Origin: Pseudorhodobacter antarcticus
GTDB lineage: Bacteria > Pseudomonadota > Alphaproteobacteria > Rhodobacterales > Rhodobacteraceae
Assembly: GCF_900110135.1 (NCBI RefSeq)
Contig: NZ_FOCO01000003.1
Coordinates: forward strand, 96,485 to 160,484
Direction: 5' to 3'
Length of the DNA: 64,000 nt
Part shown: piece after piece, positions 38,126-48,017 of the stretch
How positions within the stretch are numbered: position 1 is the first letter of the stretch
Layout of the letters: each line of letters starts with the position of its first letter
The notes under the pieces: model-generated
Told to the model about the DNA's origin: nothing
Database searches by the model: none
What the model saw: only the letters and a program-made list of their open reading frames with translations
Position numbers and translations under genes: made by a program

Positions 38126-39363
38126 CGCCGCAGCCCCAACACTTGCGCCGCCAGCGCGTCCAACGGGGCCGCGCGCCGCACCAGCGATTGGCCGCGCAAC
38201 CCCATCTGCGCCAAATCGGGGTCGGTCAATGCCGCCACCAATTGACTTGCATCCAACACTTGCCGTGCCGCTTGGCCTGCCTGCAACTGCGCATAATCAT
38301 GGGTAAAATTTGCCACTTTTGGCCCGTGCAACACCGCACATCCCAAACATGCCGCCTCCCACGGGTTATGCCCTTCAACCGCGCTGAAACTGCCGCCAAT
38401 CAAGGCGGCGCGCGCGCAGCGATACCACAGTCCCAATTCGCCAAAACTATCCGCGACATAGACGGGCTGCCCCGCTAGCACATCGCCCGCACGCCGATGC
38501 GCCGCAGGTACGGCCAAGGCCAAATCACGCGCCGGATCGCGCGGGGCCAGCACCAGCAACCAACGCGGATCGGCGGCAAAAAGCGCCGCTTGCGCCGCCA
38601 ACGCCACCGCCTCATCCTGCGGGTGGGTCGATGCGGCCACCCACACCATCCGCCTCGCAAACTGTGCTTGCACTGCGGCCCATGCATCCGGGTCCGCGCT
38701 TAAAGGCGGCGCTGCCGCTTTCATCGACGCCATAACGCCCACGCCCACCGCCCCCAGCGCCGAAAGATTGGCCGCACTGCGCGTATCCTGCGCCAAAATC
38801 AGTTGAAACCGCGTCAAAAGATCGGCGTATAACGGCCTGATAATCTTGCGTTTTCCCAATGACGCACCCGAAATCCGCGCATTCAAATAGGCCAGTGGAA
38901 TCCGCCGCCTGTTCGCCTCATACACCGCCACGGGCCAAATCTCTTGGTCCGACCACACCGACAAATCGGGGCGCCAATGGTCCAAAAACCGCGCCACAAA
39001 CCGCGGCGCATCCAGCGGCAAATATTGGTGCTGCGTGCGCGCGGGCAAGTTGCGCGCCAGCACTTCCGCCGATGACCGCGCCGACGATGTGATCAGAAAA
39101 TGCGCCGCAGGGTCGGCGCGGCCCATCGCCTCAATCATCCCGCGCAGGGCCATCACCTCGCCCAAACCGACCCCGTGCAGCCACACCAACGGCCCCGCAG
39201 GGCGCGCCTGCCCCGCCTGCCCCAGCTTTTCGCGCCAGCGCACCCCATCCTCGCGCCCGCGCGCAAGACGGCGTTGCAAATGCCAAGGGGCCACCCGCCC
39301 CAACACCCGCGCCGCCGCGCGGTACAGTTGCAAAACCACCCCCGGCGCGCGCGCTTCAGCCAT
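38122..39363 (-). CDS. Second Kdo transferase-like glycosyltransferase (GT30)
   Basis: A 413-residue GT30 homologue lacking an obvious membrane anchor. WLHGVGLGEVMALRGMIEAM, SDQEIWPVAVYEAN and ADSFGELGLWYRCAR ... EGHNPWEAACLG match the same motif series as its neighbour, but overall divergence is large. The ends overlap both neighbours (8 bases with neuC, 4 with the first GT30). Two adjacent divergent GT30 genes suggest different acceptors or donors. Confidence 0.82.
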   Translation of the reverse strand: MAEARAPGVVLQLYRAAARVLGRVAPWHLQRRLARGREDGVRWREKLGQAGQARPAGPLVWLHGVGLGEVMALRGMIEAMGRADPAAHFLITSSARSSAEVLARNLPARTQHQYLPLDAPRFVARFLDHWRPDLSVWSDQEIWPVAVYEANRRRIPLAYLNARISGASLGKRKIIRPLYADLLTRFQLILAQDTRSAANLSALGAVGVGVMASMKAAAPPLSADPDAWAAVQAQFARRMVWVAASTHPQDEAVALAAQAALFAADPRWLLVLAPRDPARDLALAVPAAHRRAGDVLAGQPVYVADSFGELGLWYRCARAALIGGSFSAVEGHNPWEAACLGCAVLHGPKVANFTHDYAQLQAGQAARQVLDASQLVAALTDPDLAQMGLRGQSLVRRAAPLDALAAQVLGLRR

Positions 39364-40477
39364 GATCGTGAAACGCCTTTTGCAACCCGCGCGCCCAAAA
39401 CGCCGGATCGTTCAGCACATCCGCAAACCGCGCGGCCGCCGCACCCGACCCAAACCCCTCATCACGGGCATAGGGTTTGCCCCATTCGCCGTCCAAAAAC
39501 CGCGCAATCGCCGCCCCGTCCCCCGCATCGGCAACCGAAATCGACACCGCATCGGCCCGGTTGTGCTGCCGCGTGCCAATGTCCAGCGATGCCACCCCCA
39601 AAAACGGCGCCTCACGCACCCCCGCGCTTGAATTGCCCACCATGCAGGCCGCGTTTTTCATCAATTCCGAAAAATGCGCAAACCGCATCGACGGAATCAA
39701 GCGAAACCGTTCTTTTGGCAGCGCGTTGATAACGCTGAAAATATCCTCAGACCCCGGATCATTGTTTGGGGCAATAATCACAAAATTGCGCCCCGACGCC
39801 TCCAGCGCGCCAAATAAATCGCGGGCCTGCGCGCCCATCGTGGCCTGCTCCGATGTTACGGGATGGAACACGCAAATCCCGTAATCCTCAAACGCAATAC
39901 CGTAGCGCGCGCGCACCTCAGCAATGCTCACCCCACTCGGGGCAGAGTGAAAATCCAACTCGGGTGATCCGATCACATACACCGCAGATGCAGGTTCCCC
40001 CAGCGCCATAACCCTGCGCGCCGCCGCGTCAGAGCTGACAAAATGCGCGCTCGCCAGCTTGGTGTTGCAATGCCTGAAAATCTCATCAATCGTGCCGGAA
40101 ACCTCGCCCCCCTCTACATGGCCGCAGCGAATATAGTTGGTGGCCGCAACCAAAGTGCAGGCCAGCGCCTCCACCCGGTCGCCATGCGTGATAATCAAAT
40201 CGGGCTTCATTTCCGTGATGAAGTCCGAAAACCCCATGACGGTTTTCGCCAACACCATGTCTTGCGGGTCGCCCGGGCGCTGGTTCAAAAACTCATGCAC
40301 CCGCACGCCCGCCATGCGCTGCACCTCCAGCTTGGTCAGGCCGTACCGCGCCATCATATGCATGCCGGTCACGAAAAACGACACGTCAAACCCCGCCCCC
40401 AACGCCGCACGCGCCAGCGGTTCCAGCTTGCCAAAATCCGCGCGGGTTCCGGTGACAAAAAGCAAACTGCGGGTCAT
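39356..40477 (-). CDS. neuC: UDP-N-acetylglucosamine 2-epimerase, hydrolysing (NeuC/LegG type)
   Basis: A 373-residue GT-B-fold epimerase. FVTGTRADFGKL at the start is the NeuC signature. ITHGDRVEALA, GHVEGGEVSGTIDEIFRH and VGNSSAGVREAPFLG are the conserved active-site blocks. It would release ManNAc (or a diacetamido analogue in the legionaminate route) from the nucleotide sugar, feeding NeuB. ATGA overlap with the FkbM gene upstream. The missing dehydratase/aminotransferase genes mean Neu5Ac-like and legionaminic routes cannot be separated here. Confidence 0.9.
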   Translation of the reverse strand: MTRSLLFVTGTRADFGKLEPLARAALGAGFDVSFFVTGMHMMARYGLTKLEVQRMAGVRVHEFLNQRPGDPQDMVLAKTVMGFSDFITEMKPDLIITHGDRVEALACTLVAATNYIRCGHVEGGEVSGTIDEIFRHCNTKLASAHFVSSDAAARRVMALGEPASAVYVIGSPELDFHSAPSGVSIAEVRARYGIAFEDYGICVFHPVTSEQATMGAQARDLFGALEASGRNFVIIAPNNDPGSEDIFSVINALPKERFRLIPSMRFAHFSELMKNAACMVGNSSAGVREAPFLGVASLDIGTRQHNRADAVSISVADAGDGAAIARFLDGEWGKPYARDEGFGSGAAAARFADVLNDPAFWARGLQKAFHDHG

Positions 40478-41232
40478 GCGCCCTGCCTTTCAAACATCAC
40501 AACAGTCCCACCAAGTGCGTTTGCCGATGGACACAACCCGTGCCCCGCCAGTGCCGCATAGACCGCCGCAATCTGATCATCCGCCAGCCGGTCTGGGTGC
40601 AATTCAATCACCGCCGCGCGCAGGCCGCTGGCATCCAACGCCGGGATCAACTCCGCCTCGCCGCCTTCAATATCGCAAATCAGAACGTCTGGCTTAAACT
40701 CTGCCATCCCGTCAGAAATCCCGCGCGTCGGCACCGCAATCGCCTCCCCCGCCCCCAAAAGCGAGCTGGAGGCAACAGATGTCGCCAGATAAAAAGCACG
40801 GGTTTCACCCGGCGCGGCATGCGGCACCAAAACGGCATGGTGCAATGCCACATTTGCAATGCCATGCGCTGCCAAAAAAATTGCGGTGTCCGGGATTATC
40901 TCCGGGTTCGCCGCAAACGATAAAACGCGTCCCGCTGCAGTGGCCGTTTGCGCCGCAAGTGCTGTGATAATCCCAAGCCCCGAGCCAACCTCCAAAACAC
41001 GGTCGCTCGGTTTTATCGCGTGTCGCAGCCCCAGAATTTCCGGTTCTTCATAAATCCCGCGCGAAATCGCCATCAGCACTTTATCATTCATGCCCGCGCG
41101 GTTCATCAGCACGCTTAATCCACGATAGGCGATGCTGGTTTTCAACCCGGACGGTCGCCAGACCGTCACTTTGACCTTGGCCACGGCCCGCCCAATTTCA
41201 CGGCCAATTTTCCACAGCGGGGGCAATGTCAT
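40474..41232 (-). CDS. FkbM family SAM-dependent methyltransferase
   Basis: A 252-residue Rossmann methyltransferase. The SAM-binding motif I is VLEVGSGLGIIT (about 93-104), and CDIEGGEAELIPAL is the FkbM hallmark. In such clusters it usually O-methylates a sugar hydroxyl. ATG at 41232 starts MTLPPLWKIG; a long in-frame extension to 41430 lacks methyltransferase character. It is separated by about 100 bases from the frameshifted gene upstream and coupled to neuC downstream. Confidence 0.85.
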   Translation of the reverse strand: MTLPPLWKIGREIGRAVAKVKVTVWRPSGLKTSIAYRGLSVLMNRAGMNDKVLMAISRGIYEEPEILGLRHAIKPSDRVLEVGSGLGIITALAAQTATAAGRVLSFAANPEIIPDTAIFLAAHGIANVALHHAVLVPHAAPGETRAFYLATSVASSSLLGAGEAIAVPTRGISDGMAEFKPDVLICDIEGGEAELIPALDASGLRAAVIELHPDRLADDQIAAVYAALAGHGLCPSANALGGTVVMFERQGA

Positions 41233-41332
41233 TGTGCAACTTTCTTTGTGTCGGCCGCGTCTAACCCACCTGGTGCAAGTCCAGCGGTACAGCAAATGTG
41301 CCACCCGCAAATTGGAACCGCCTTGGCACCCG

Positions 41333-42401
41333 TCATAAAGGGTCTGCGGCGGTCTTACAACGCACCTCCCCCATAAAGGGTGCTGGGAGGGGCGACATAT
41401 CGCCAGTGTCCACCGCCCGGCCAAACCCACGCCGCCACGCCACCGCCGCGCGGTCCTTGCTTTTCTTCAAAATCGGATAGGCGTAAAACTGTGTCATCGC
41501 AAAAGGATAGGCCGTATAGATTTGCTCTCGCGCCAGTGTATCTTGGATATGCCCCATCGCCCGGTCACGCCAATCGACCTTATCGCGGGCTGCCAAAACC
41601 GCCAGCCGCGCCGCCTCTAACCTTGGCGTTAAGGGCGCGCTGCACCGCAAAGTGGTTTCCAAAAACCCATCCGGCTGCGCAGCCATCCGCGCCAAAAAAT
41701 CGCTTTTGGTATAAAGTCCCGCAATCTGCATTCCCGCCGCACGCATGGCTTTTGAAAAACCACGCTCACCGCGCCGTATTACCTTGTATTTGTTCGATGT
41801 CAGCCGCAATGCGCGCCAAAACGCCACGAACGCCGGATGCGCAAACGTCGCCGCCGGAATCATATAGCAATAGCTTTCCAAGAACCGCTCCGCACCCCGG
41901 TCACGCAAAATCGTGCCCGTCAGGTCGGCGCTTGATGCCTCCAACTGCGCCAGCATCCCCTCCTGCGGGACCACGGGAAACCAAATGCTGTCGTTCATCA
42001 CCAATAGACGATCGGGCGCAATATCCCACGCCATCAGCTGCAAAATCCCATCGCGGTAACCGCCAAAGTCATAGCCAAAATTGGGCCGCACCATGATCCG
42101 CCAGCACACAGGCGATAACAGCGCGCGGTCCACCGACGACAGGGGCGCGTTTGACACCAAAAACGGCGCATATCCACGCGCGACCAAATGCGCGCACATC
42201 GCCTGCACGCTTAACGCAAGTCCATCGGGCTGGTACACCAAAACCAAGGCCAGCTTTGGCCCCAAACCCACGGCCCCATCTTGCACCGCAAACCCGGCGG
42301 TCGCAGCGCCCTTGCGCAAATGACTCCCACAGCGCTTCGGGTATCGCGCGCAGTTGCTGGCCAAACCGGGCCAGTTCGCGGCGGACCTTCCACCACGGCA
42401 T
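41333..42401 (-). pseudogene. RgpF-like glycan-synthesis protein, frameshifted near its 5' end
   Basis: The gene starts at ATG 42401 (MPWWKVRRELARFGQQLRA), which shares a base with the neuB stop (TGATG), then loses frame near 42295. The remainder (FAVQDGAVGLGPKLALVLVY ... NFGYDFGGYRDGI ... LLVMNDSIWFP) continues in the next frame to 41333. The joined product of about 355 residues resembles rhamnan-synthesis F (RgpF) proteins that handle cell-surface polysaccharide. Removing one G from the GGG at about 42294-42296 restores DRRFAVQDG. It may be a real mutation, a phase-variable site or a sequencing error. Confidence 0.75.
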
Positions 42402-43429
42402 CACGCCAAATCGCTCCACTTCAACTGGGTGTTGCGGGTCACGCTTCGGGTCAGGCGCTTGCCCACCACAGCGTCAAACTCATACCCTGCAATCTCGCCC
42501 GAACCCGGCCTGCGCGCCCAAATATCAGCCTCGGCAATCACATGGCCAGCCGCCAAATCGCGGTCCGCCACCACCGATGCACGCGCGAACCGGTATACGG
42601 GTTCTTCGGCCTCGGTGCGCCGTTTGGGGTTATTGGCGGCAATCCAAATCTCACGGCTCCGATCAATTAGATGCCGCAATTCGGACGGGTCCATCGAATT
42701 GATGATATCCGGCCCTTTGCGATACCGGCTGTCGGTATAATGCCGCTCCAAAATACTCGCCCCCAACGCGACGCTTGCCAGCGCCATTTCCGGCCCGATC
42801 GAATGGTCTGAAAACCCCACAACCGCGCGCGGAAATGCCGCTTTCAAATCGCTCACCCCTTGCAAGGACACAATCTCCGGCGGGCTGGGATACAGGTTGG
42901 TACATTCCAGCAGCGCATACTCCACCCCCTCCGCATCGAGTATCGCCACCGACGCCCGCACACTCTCAATCGTCTGCATCCCCGTGGACAGGATCACAGG
43001 CTTGCCCTTGCGCGCAATATGCCGGATCAGCGGCAAGTTATCCGCCTCGCCAGACCCGATTTTATAGGCGCACACGTCCAACGTTTCCAAAAAATCCGCC
43101 GCCGCGCGCGAAAACGGGGTGGACAGGTAAATCATCCCCAAACTCTCGGTATACTCTTTCAGGCTGCGCTCATCGTCCAAGGACAGCGCACAGGCCTCCA
43201 TCACATGCCAGATCGAAACATCGGCATTGGGCGGAAAAATCTGTTTCGCCTCCTCCGTCATCTCATCTTCAATGATATGCGTCTGGTGCTTGATACACTC
43301 GCAGCCCGATAACGCTGCCAGCCGCACCATCTCGCGCGCCACATCCAAGCTGCCGCCGTGGTTGATGCCGATTTCCGCAATCACCAAAGGCGGGTGGCCG
43401 GGGCCAATCTCGCGGTTACCAATTTTCAT
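42401..43429 (-). CDS. neuB: N-acetylneuraminate/legionaminate synthase
   Basis: A 342-residue PEP-dependent condensing enzyme. The TIM-barrel N-domain begins VIAEIGINHGGSLDVAREMV; IKHQTHIIEDEM, YLSTPFSRAAADFLE, AYKIGSGEADNLPLI and VVGFSDHSIGPEMALASVALGA (non-contiguous parts) are the NeuB blocks. A C-terminal SAF antifreeze-like domain (about 275-340) closes the active site. It joins ManNAc or an analogue with PEP into the nonulosonic acid. One base separates its ATG (43429) from the carbonic anhydrase stop; in-frame sequence up to 43528 overlaps that gene and is rejected. Confidence 0.92.
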   Translation of the reverse strand: MKIGNREIGPGHPPLVIAEIGINHGGSLDVAREMVRLAALSGCECIKHQTHIIEDEMTEEAKQIFPPNADVSIWHVMEACALSLDDERSLKEYTESLGMIYLSTPFSRAAADFLETLDVCAYKIGSGEADNLPLIRHIARKGKPVILSTGMQTIESVRASVAILDAEGVEYALLECTNLYPSPPEIVSLQGVSDLKAAFPRAVVGFSDHSIGPEMALASVALGASILERHYTDSRYRKGPDIINSMDPSELRHLIDRSREIWIAANNPKRRTEAEEPVYRFARASVVADRDLAAGHVIAEADIWARRPGSGEIAGYEFDAVVGKRLTRSVTRNTQLKWSDLA

Positions 43430-43430
43430 C

Positions 43431-43958
43431 TCAATTCCCTTCAACTGGCCGCAGCCCATCCCGAAACCGCCGCATATTCGCGCGGTAACTTGCCGCCGAT
43501 GCCAAAAGCCCCGCCTGCGCCGCCGCATCCAAAACCCGCACCACCCGCCCCGGCGCGCCCATCACCAAACTGCCATCGGGAATGTCCTTGCCTTCCGCAA
43601 TCAACGCGCCCGCACCGATCAAACAGCCTCGGCCAATGCGCGCGCCGTTCAGCACGGTCGCCCCCATGCCAATCAAGCTGCCTTCGCCAATCACGCAGCC
43701 ATGCAGCATCGCGCGGTGCCCAATCGTGCAGTTTTCGCCAATCACCAGCGGGAACCCCATATCGGTGTGCAACACGCAGTTTTCCTGAACATTGCTGCCC
43801 GCGCCCACCCGGATTTCCTCATTATCACCGCGCAAGGTGGCCCCAAACCAAACGCTCGCCCCCGCCTCCAAAACCACACGGCCAATCAGGTTGGCATCGG
43901 GGGCCACCCAACTATCGGCGTCCATATGCGGCAAAATCCCGTCCAAAGCATAGATCAT
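43431..43958 (-). CDS. Gamma-carbonic anhydrase family protein
   Basis: A 175-residue left-handed beta-helix protein of hexapeptide repeats ([20 protein letters not shown] ... [20 protein letters not shown]). His in CVLHTD, IGHRAM and MLHGC match the three zinc ligands of gamma-class enzymes such as YrdA/CaiE relatives. Trimeric; reported roles include weak CO2 hydration or acetyltransferase-like functions. It overlaps gmk by ATGA, and its stop is one base before the neuB ATG; a functional link to nonulosonate acetylation is conceivable but unproven. Confidence 0.88.
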   Translation of the reverse strand: MIYALDGILPHMDADSWVAPDANLIGRVVLEAGASVWFGATLRGDNEEIRVGAGSNVQENCVLHTDMGFPLVIGENCTIGHRAMLHGCVIGEGSLIGMGATVLNGARIGRGCLIGAGALIAEGKDIPDGSLVMGAPGRVVRVLDAAAQAGLLASAASYRANMRRFRDGLRPVEGN

Positions 43959-44617
43959 CTGGCCTCAAACTCCTCATTCAAACCGCGCACAAAGCCTGAC
44001 AGTTGCGGCTGGCGGTCACGGCGCAACCGCTCACCTTCCAAAATACTGCGCAGGCGGGCAAAGGTCTGGTCTAACTCGCGGTTCACCAGCACATAATCAT
44101 ATTCCGCCCAATGGCTTATCTCGGATTGGCTTTTCGCCATGCGTCCTGCGATCACATCGTCGCTGTCTTGCGCGCGTCCCCGCAGCCGGGCTTCCAATTC
44201 CGCAATCGACGGTGGCAAAACGAAAATCGACACCACGTCCCGCCCCAAAACCGAATTGCGAATCTGCTGGCCGCCTTGCCAATCAATATCAAACAACGTG
44301 TCGCGCCCCTCGCGCATCGCATCCTCTACCGGACCCTTGGGGGAGCCGTAGAAATTGCCAAACACCTCTGCATGTTCCAGCATTTCGCCGCCCGCAATCA
44401 TGCCTGTGAACTGGTCATGGCTACGGAAATAATATTCCCGCCCGTCCGCCTCGCCCACACGCGGCGCGCGCGTCGTGGCGGATACGGAAAACCGGATGCT
44501 CGGGTCCCAGCCCATCAACAACCGCGCCAGCGTCGATTTGCCCGCGCCGGATGGCGACGACAAGATCAACAACAACCCCCGCCGCGTGGTGTTTTGCAAA
44601 GGTGTGTCCATCATCAT
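43955..44617 (-). CDS. gmk: Guanylate kinase
   Basis: A 220-residue enzyme phosphorylating GMP to GDP. The P-loop [10 protein letters not shown] is at about 20-29, [19 protein letters not shown] is the GMP-binding region, and [11 protein letters not shown] marks the lid/core. Three consecutive ATG codons (44617, 44614, 44611) could start it; the middle one overlaps the yicC stop (TGATG). The yicC-gmk pairing is common in bacteria. Confidence 0.96.
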   Translation of the reverse strand: MMMDTPLQNTTRRGLLLILSSPSGAGKSTLARLLMGWDPSIRFSVSATTRAPRVGEADGREYYFRSHDQFTGMIAGGEMLEHAEVFGNFYGSPKGPVEDAMREGRDTLFDIDWQGGQQIRNSVLGRDVVSIFVLPPSIAELEARLRGRAQDSDDVIAGRMAKSQSEISHWAEYDYVLVNRELDQTFARLRSILEGERLRRDRQPQLSGFVRGLNEEFEAR

Positions 44618-45504
44618 TCCACGTTTTGAACTTGTTCGCGCATTTGGTCTATCACGATTTTCAGGTCAAGCCCAACCCGCGTCAACGCCACCGACTGCGC
44701 CTTGGCGCACAGCGTATTCGCCTCGCGCATAAACTCTTGCATCAAAAAGTCCAGCTTACGCCCAACCGGCGCATCAAGCGCTAACACCGCCCGCGCTGCC
44801 GCGATATGGGCCCGCAGTCGGTCCAACTCCTCGGTCACATCGGCCTTCACCACCAGCAATGCCAATTCCTGTTCAATCCGGCTTTCGTCAATCTTGTCAG
44901 TGGCTTCCAGCAATCTTCTCACATTATCTCTTAACGTGACCGCCGCACCCTCTCGCCGCGCCAACGCTTCATCCGCCGCCACATCGGTCAACGCGGCAAT
45001 CTGTGCCACTTGTCCCAGCAACACCGCTTGCAACGCCGCCCCTTCGGCCGCGCGCACTGCATCCAGATCGGCCATCAGCGCAGGCACATCCGCCAGCAAC
45101 GCCGCCAGCAGCGGCCCCACATCATCCTCTGCCACGCTCATTTCCACCACACCGCGCAGCGCCAGCACATCCGCTTGGCTTGCCTGCGCCAAGGTCACCC
45201 CCGTGGCCATCGCTTCGGCCTCCACCTCGGCCAGCATCACCAATGCCGCGCGCAACGCCGCCTTGTTCACCACCAGCCCCGCATCCCCCGCCGCGCGCGT
45301 GATCTTGCAGGCCACACTCACGTTGCCCCGGCTTATTGCCGCCGTGACAGCCGCGCGCACACCCGCCTCCAACCCCGGCACCCAGTCTGGCACCCGCAGC
45401 CGCAAATCCAACCCTTTGCCATTCACCGACCGCACATCCCAAACCCAAGAATGCACGCCCAACTGCCCGCGCCGCGTTGCAAATCCGGTCATCGAATGGG
45501 TCAT
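44614..45504 (-). CDS. YicC/YloC family endoribonuclease
   Basis: A 296-residue protein. The N-terminal half opens with the family signature [10 protein letters not shown] followed by [15 protein letters not shown]. The C-terminal DUF1732 half carries [20 protein letters not shown] and [20 protein letters not shown]. YicC is an endoribonuclease affecting small-RNA turnover in E. coli. It is translationally coupled to gmk and is probably the first gene of the leftward operon reaching the nonulosonate genes. Confidence 0.92.
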   Translation of the reverse strand: MTHSMTGFATRRGQLGVHSWVWDVRSVNGKGLDLRLRVPDWVPGLEAGVRAAVTAAISRGNVSVACKITRAAGDAGLVVNKAALRAALVMLAEVEAEAMATGVTLAQASQADVLALRGVVEMSVAEDDVGPLLAALLADVPALMADLDAVRAAEGAALQAVLLGQVAQIAALTDVAADEALARREGAAVTLRDNVRRLLEATDKIDESRIEQELALLVVKADVTEELDRLRAHIAAARAVLALDAPVGRKLDFLMQEFMREANTLCAKAQSVALTRVGLDLKIVIDQMREQVQNVE

Positions 45505-45575
45505 CGGCCAAAACCTTCCTTAATTCTGTCAATCCGCGCGCGCGCCGCGTTGTTTACCATTTATACAGTTTACGC

Positions 45576-45591
45576 ACCAAATGCGTTTGGT
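45576..45591. promoter_or_regulatory. Perfect palindrome between divergent genes
   Basis: ACCAAATGCGTTTGGT has six-base arms around TGCG. It lies between the leftward yicC operon (start 45504) and the rightward PAS gene (start 45743) and could be an operator for either. No regulator match is recognised. Confidence 0.35.
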
Positions 45592-45742
45592 TTCGTGTAG
45601 ATTAAGACTCGAGTAACACATCTTGCCATATCGTTAACCCTGACCGCGCCACACACCAAAGGCAAACATCAGATCCGATAGCAGAGCAGGAAGGACGTAT
45701 CAACATAAGGGCCGTGCCGCATCGCGCGCAGGTAAGGACGCC

Positions 45743-46399
45743 ATGACACAGACCTTTGCCAACGCAACCTGTTCCACCAGCCCCGTGGCCCAACTGCGCG
45801 CCTATTGGGAAGGGTTGCGCCCCGAAGGCGGCTTGCCCCAGCGCGCACAAATCGACCCGCGCGGCATCGAATCCGCCCTGTCCGCCACCTTTTTGATCGA
45901 ACGGGTCGCTCCCGGCATCGCCCGGTTTCGCATCGCAGGCATGGACCTAGCCGATTTTATGGGGATGGAGGTGCGGGGCCTGCCGTTTTCCAGCCTGTTC
46001 AGCCCCGCCGCCCGCCCCGGCCTGTCCACCAGCTTGGAAACCCTGTTCCAATCCCCGGCGATTTTGACAATGGATATGGTGGCCGAACGCGGCATCGGGC
46101 GGCCCATGCTGACCGCCCGCTTGCTGGTCATGCCCTTGTTTGATGATCTGGGTCGCTTGACCATGGGCCTTGGCTGCATGGCGCTGTCGGGCAATGTGGG
46201 CCGCAGCCCGCGCCGTTTTGATGTGACAGGCACCACCCTGACCCGGCTGGACCGCCCCACCACCCCCATCGCCCGCATCCCCGGCTTTACCCCCACCGTG
46301 CATCAGGCCGAAACGCGCCAAGGCTTTGCGCAGGCCGCCGCCCAGTTTGATGCGCCAAAGGCCAAAACCGCAGCGCCCTATCTGCGCTTGGTCGAATAA
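45743..46399 (+). CDS. PAS-domain protein (PAS_5 family)
   Basis: A 218-residue soluble protein with one divergent PAS fold. LRAYWEGLRPEGGLPQRAQI and FLIERVAPGIARFRIAGMDL match the PF07310-type domain seen across Rhodobacterales and Rhizobiales. No output domain follows. Role unknown; probably a small sensory or protein-interaction module. The 238 bases upstream contain the palindrome at 45576 but no gene. Confidence 0.75.
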   Translation: MTQTFANATCSTSPVAQLRAYWEGLRPEGGLPQRAQIDPRGIESALSATFLIERVAPGIARFRIAGMDLADFMGMEVRGLPFSSLFSPAARPGLSTSLETLFQSPAILTMDMVAERGIGRPMLTARLLVMPLFDDLGRLTMGLGCMALSGNVGRSPRRFDVTGTTLTRLDRPTTPIARIPGFTPTVHQAETRQGFAQAAAQFDAPKAKTAAPYLRLVE

Positions 46400-46407
46400 T
46401 CCCCAAC

Positions 46408-46437
46408 AAAAAGGGCCCCCAACCGGGAGCCCTTTTA
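46408..46437. terminator. Bidirectional rho-independent terminator
   Basis: AAAAGGGC (46409-46416) pairs with GCCCTTTT (46429-46436), continuing after one mismatch with CCC/GGG around AACC. A-run before and T-run after let it serve the PAS gene (+) and the converging DAHP synthase gene (-). Confidence 0.85.
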
Positions 46438-46448
46438 AAAACGACAAA

Positions 46449-46517
46449 CGCGCCAACATCGCGACTTTCAAACCGCGCGCTTACATCGCGCCTATCAAGT
46501 CGCGCGCTTACATCGCG
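46449..46517. repeat. Three imperfect 25-27-bp tandem repeats at the DAHP synthase stop
   Basis: Units begin at 46449, 46474 and 46501 and share CGCGCGCTTACATCGCG (exact in units 2 and 3). The last unit includes the DAHP synthase stop codon (46508-46510). Translated on the minus strand beyond the stop, the units would read as repeated RDVSAR. Confidence 0.75.
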
Positions 46518-47878
46518 ACGCGGCGATCGGCATTGCGCACCCGCGACAACTCCTCCGCCACCAAAAACGCCAGTTCCAGCGACTGGCTGGCGTTCAAGCG
46601 CGGATCGCAAGCAGTGTGATAACGGTCTGCAAGGTTTTCATCCGATACCGCGCGCAACCCCCCGGTACATTCCGTCACATCCTTACCGGTCATTTCAAAA
46701 TGCACGCCGCCCGGAATGGTGCCTTCGGCCTGATGGATGCCAAAAAACTCGCGCACTTCGCGCAGCACCGATTCGAACGGCCGGGTTTTATACCCCGATG
46801 CCGCTTTAATCGTGTTGCCATGCATCGGGTCGCAAGTCCAAAGCACTTTGGCCCCTTCTTCTTGCACCGCTTTAATCAAGCGCGGCAAGTTTTCACCCAC
46901 TTTGCCCGCCCCAAACCGCGCGATCAGCGTCAAACGCCCCGCCTCATTTTCGGGGTTCAGCTTGGCCATCAACACTTTCAAATCATCGGCAGTTGTCGTC
47001 GGCCCGCATTTCAACCCAACAGGGTTCAACACGCCGCGCGCAAATTCCACATGCGCGCCGTCTGGCTGGCGGGTGCGGTCGCCAATCCAAATCATATGGC
47101 CGGACCCGGCAACAGGCTGGCCCGAAATGCTGTCAATCCGGCACAGCGCCTCTTCATATTCCAGCAACAACGCCTCATGGCTGGTGTAAAAATCCACCTT
47201 CGACAGTTGGTGCGCAGTGGAACTGTCCACCCCCGCCGCCGCCATAAAGTCCAGCGCGTCCGAAATCCGGTTAGAAATTTCGCGATACCGCTCTGCCTTG
47301 TCATGCTCGGCAAATCCCAGCGTCCAGGAATGAACGCGGTGAATATCGGCAAAACCGCCCGTGGAAAACGCGCGCAGCAGGTTCAAACTTGCCGCCGCTT
47401 GGGTATAGGCTTGCAGCATCCGCGCAGGATCGGGGATGCGACTGGCCTGCGTTGCCTCAAACCCGTTAATAATATCGCCGCGATAGCTGGCAAATTCTTC
47501 GCCATTGATAATCTCGGTCGGCGCGGACCGTGGCTTGGCAAACTGCCCTGCCATGCGCCCCACCTTGATCACAGGCACCTTGGCACCATAGGTCAAAACC
47601 ACCGCCATTTGCAGCATCACGCGCAACGTGTCGCGAATGTTATCGGCCGAAAATTCCGCAAAACTTTCCGCGCAATCGCCGCCTTGCAGCAAAAACGCTT
47701 TGCCTTCGGATGCGGCCCCCAATGCTGCCTTCAGCCGCCGCGCCTCGCCCGCGAAAACCAAGGGCGGGTATTTCGACAGCTGCGCCTCCACGGCCCCCAA
47801 CGCCTCCGGGTCCAGATAATCGGGCATCTGCACCCGTGGCTTGTTGCGCCAATCGGCTTTTGTCCAGCTTTGGGTCAT
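46508..47878 (-). CDS. 3-deoxy-7-phosphoheptulonate synthase, class II
   Basis: A 456-residue class II (plant-type) DAHP synthase, the entry enzyme of the shikimate pathway (PEP + erythrose 4-phosphate). Conserved blocks are [42 protein letters not shown] and CDPMHGNTI near the C-terminal metal site. It is not related to AroFGH of E. coli. Its stop codon lies within a tandem repeat. Confidence 0.95.
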   Translation of the reverse strand: MTQSWTKADWRNKPRVQMPDYLDPEALGAVEAQLSKYPPLVFAGEARRLKAALGAASEGKAFLLQGGDCAESFAEFSADNIRDTLRVMLQMAVVLTYGAKVPVIKVGRMAGQFAKPRSAPTEIINGEEFASYRGDIINGFEATQASRIPDPARMLQAYTQAAASLNLLRAFSTGGFADIHRVHSWTLGFAEHDKAERYREISNRISDALDFMAAAGVDSSTAHQLSKVDFYTSHEALLLEYEEALCRIDSISGQPVAGSGHMIWIGDRTRQPDGAHVEFARGVLNPVGLKCGPTTTADDLKVLMAKLNPENEAGRLTLIARFGAGKVGENLPRLIKAVQEEGAKVLWTCDPMHGNTIKAASGYKTRPFESVLREVREFFGIHQAEGTIPGGVHFEMTGKDVTECTGGLRAVSDENLADRYHTACDPRLNASQSLELAFLVAEELSRVRNADRRVAM

Positions 47879-48017
47879 CGGTCACTCCGAAAGTTGTCTT
47901 ATTGGCTGGGGGTATAGGCAAAGGCGCGCGAAATGCAAAGGCGAAAGGCACCAGCGCCCCTTGCCGCGCGCGCAATTTCCTGTTTCGGTGTGCGCCAGGT
48001 CTGTCATCGGGTAAAAA

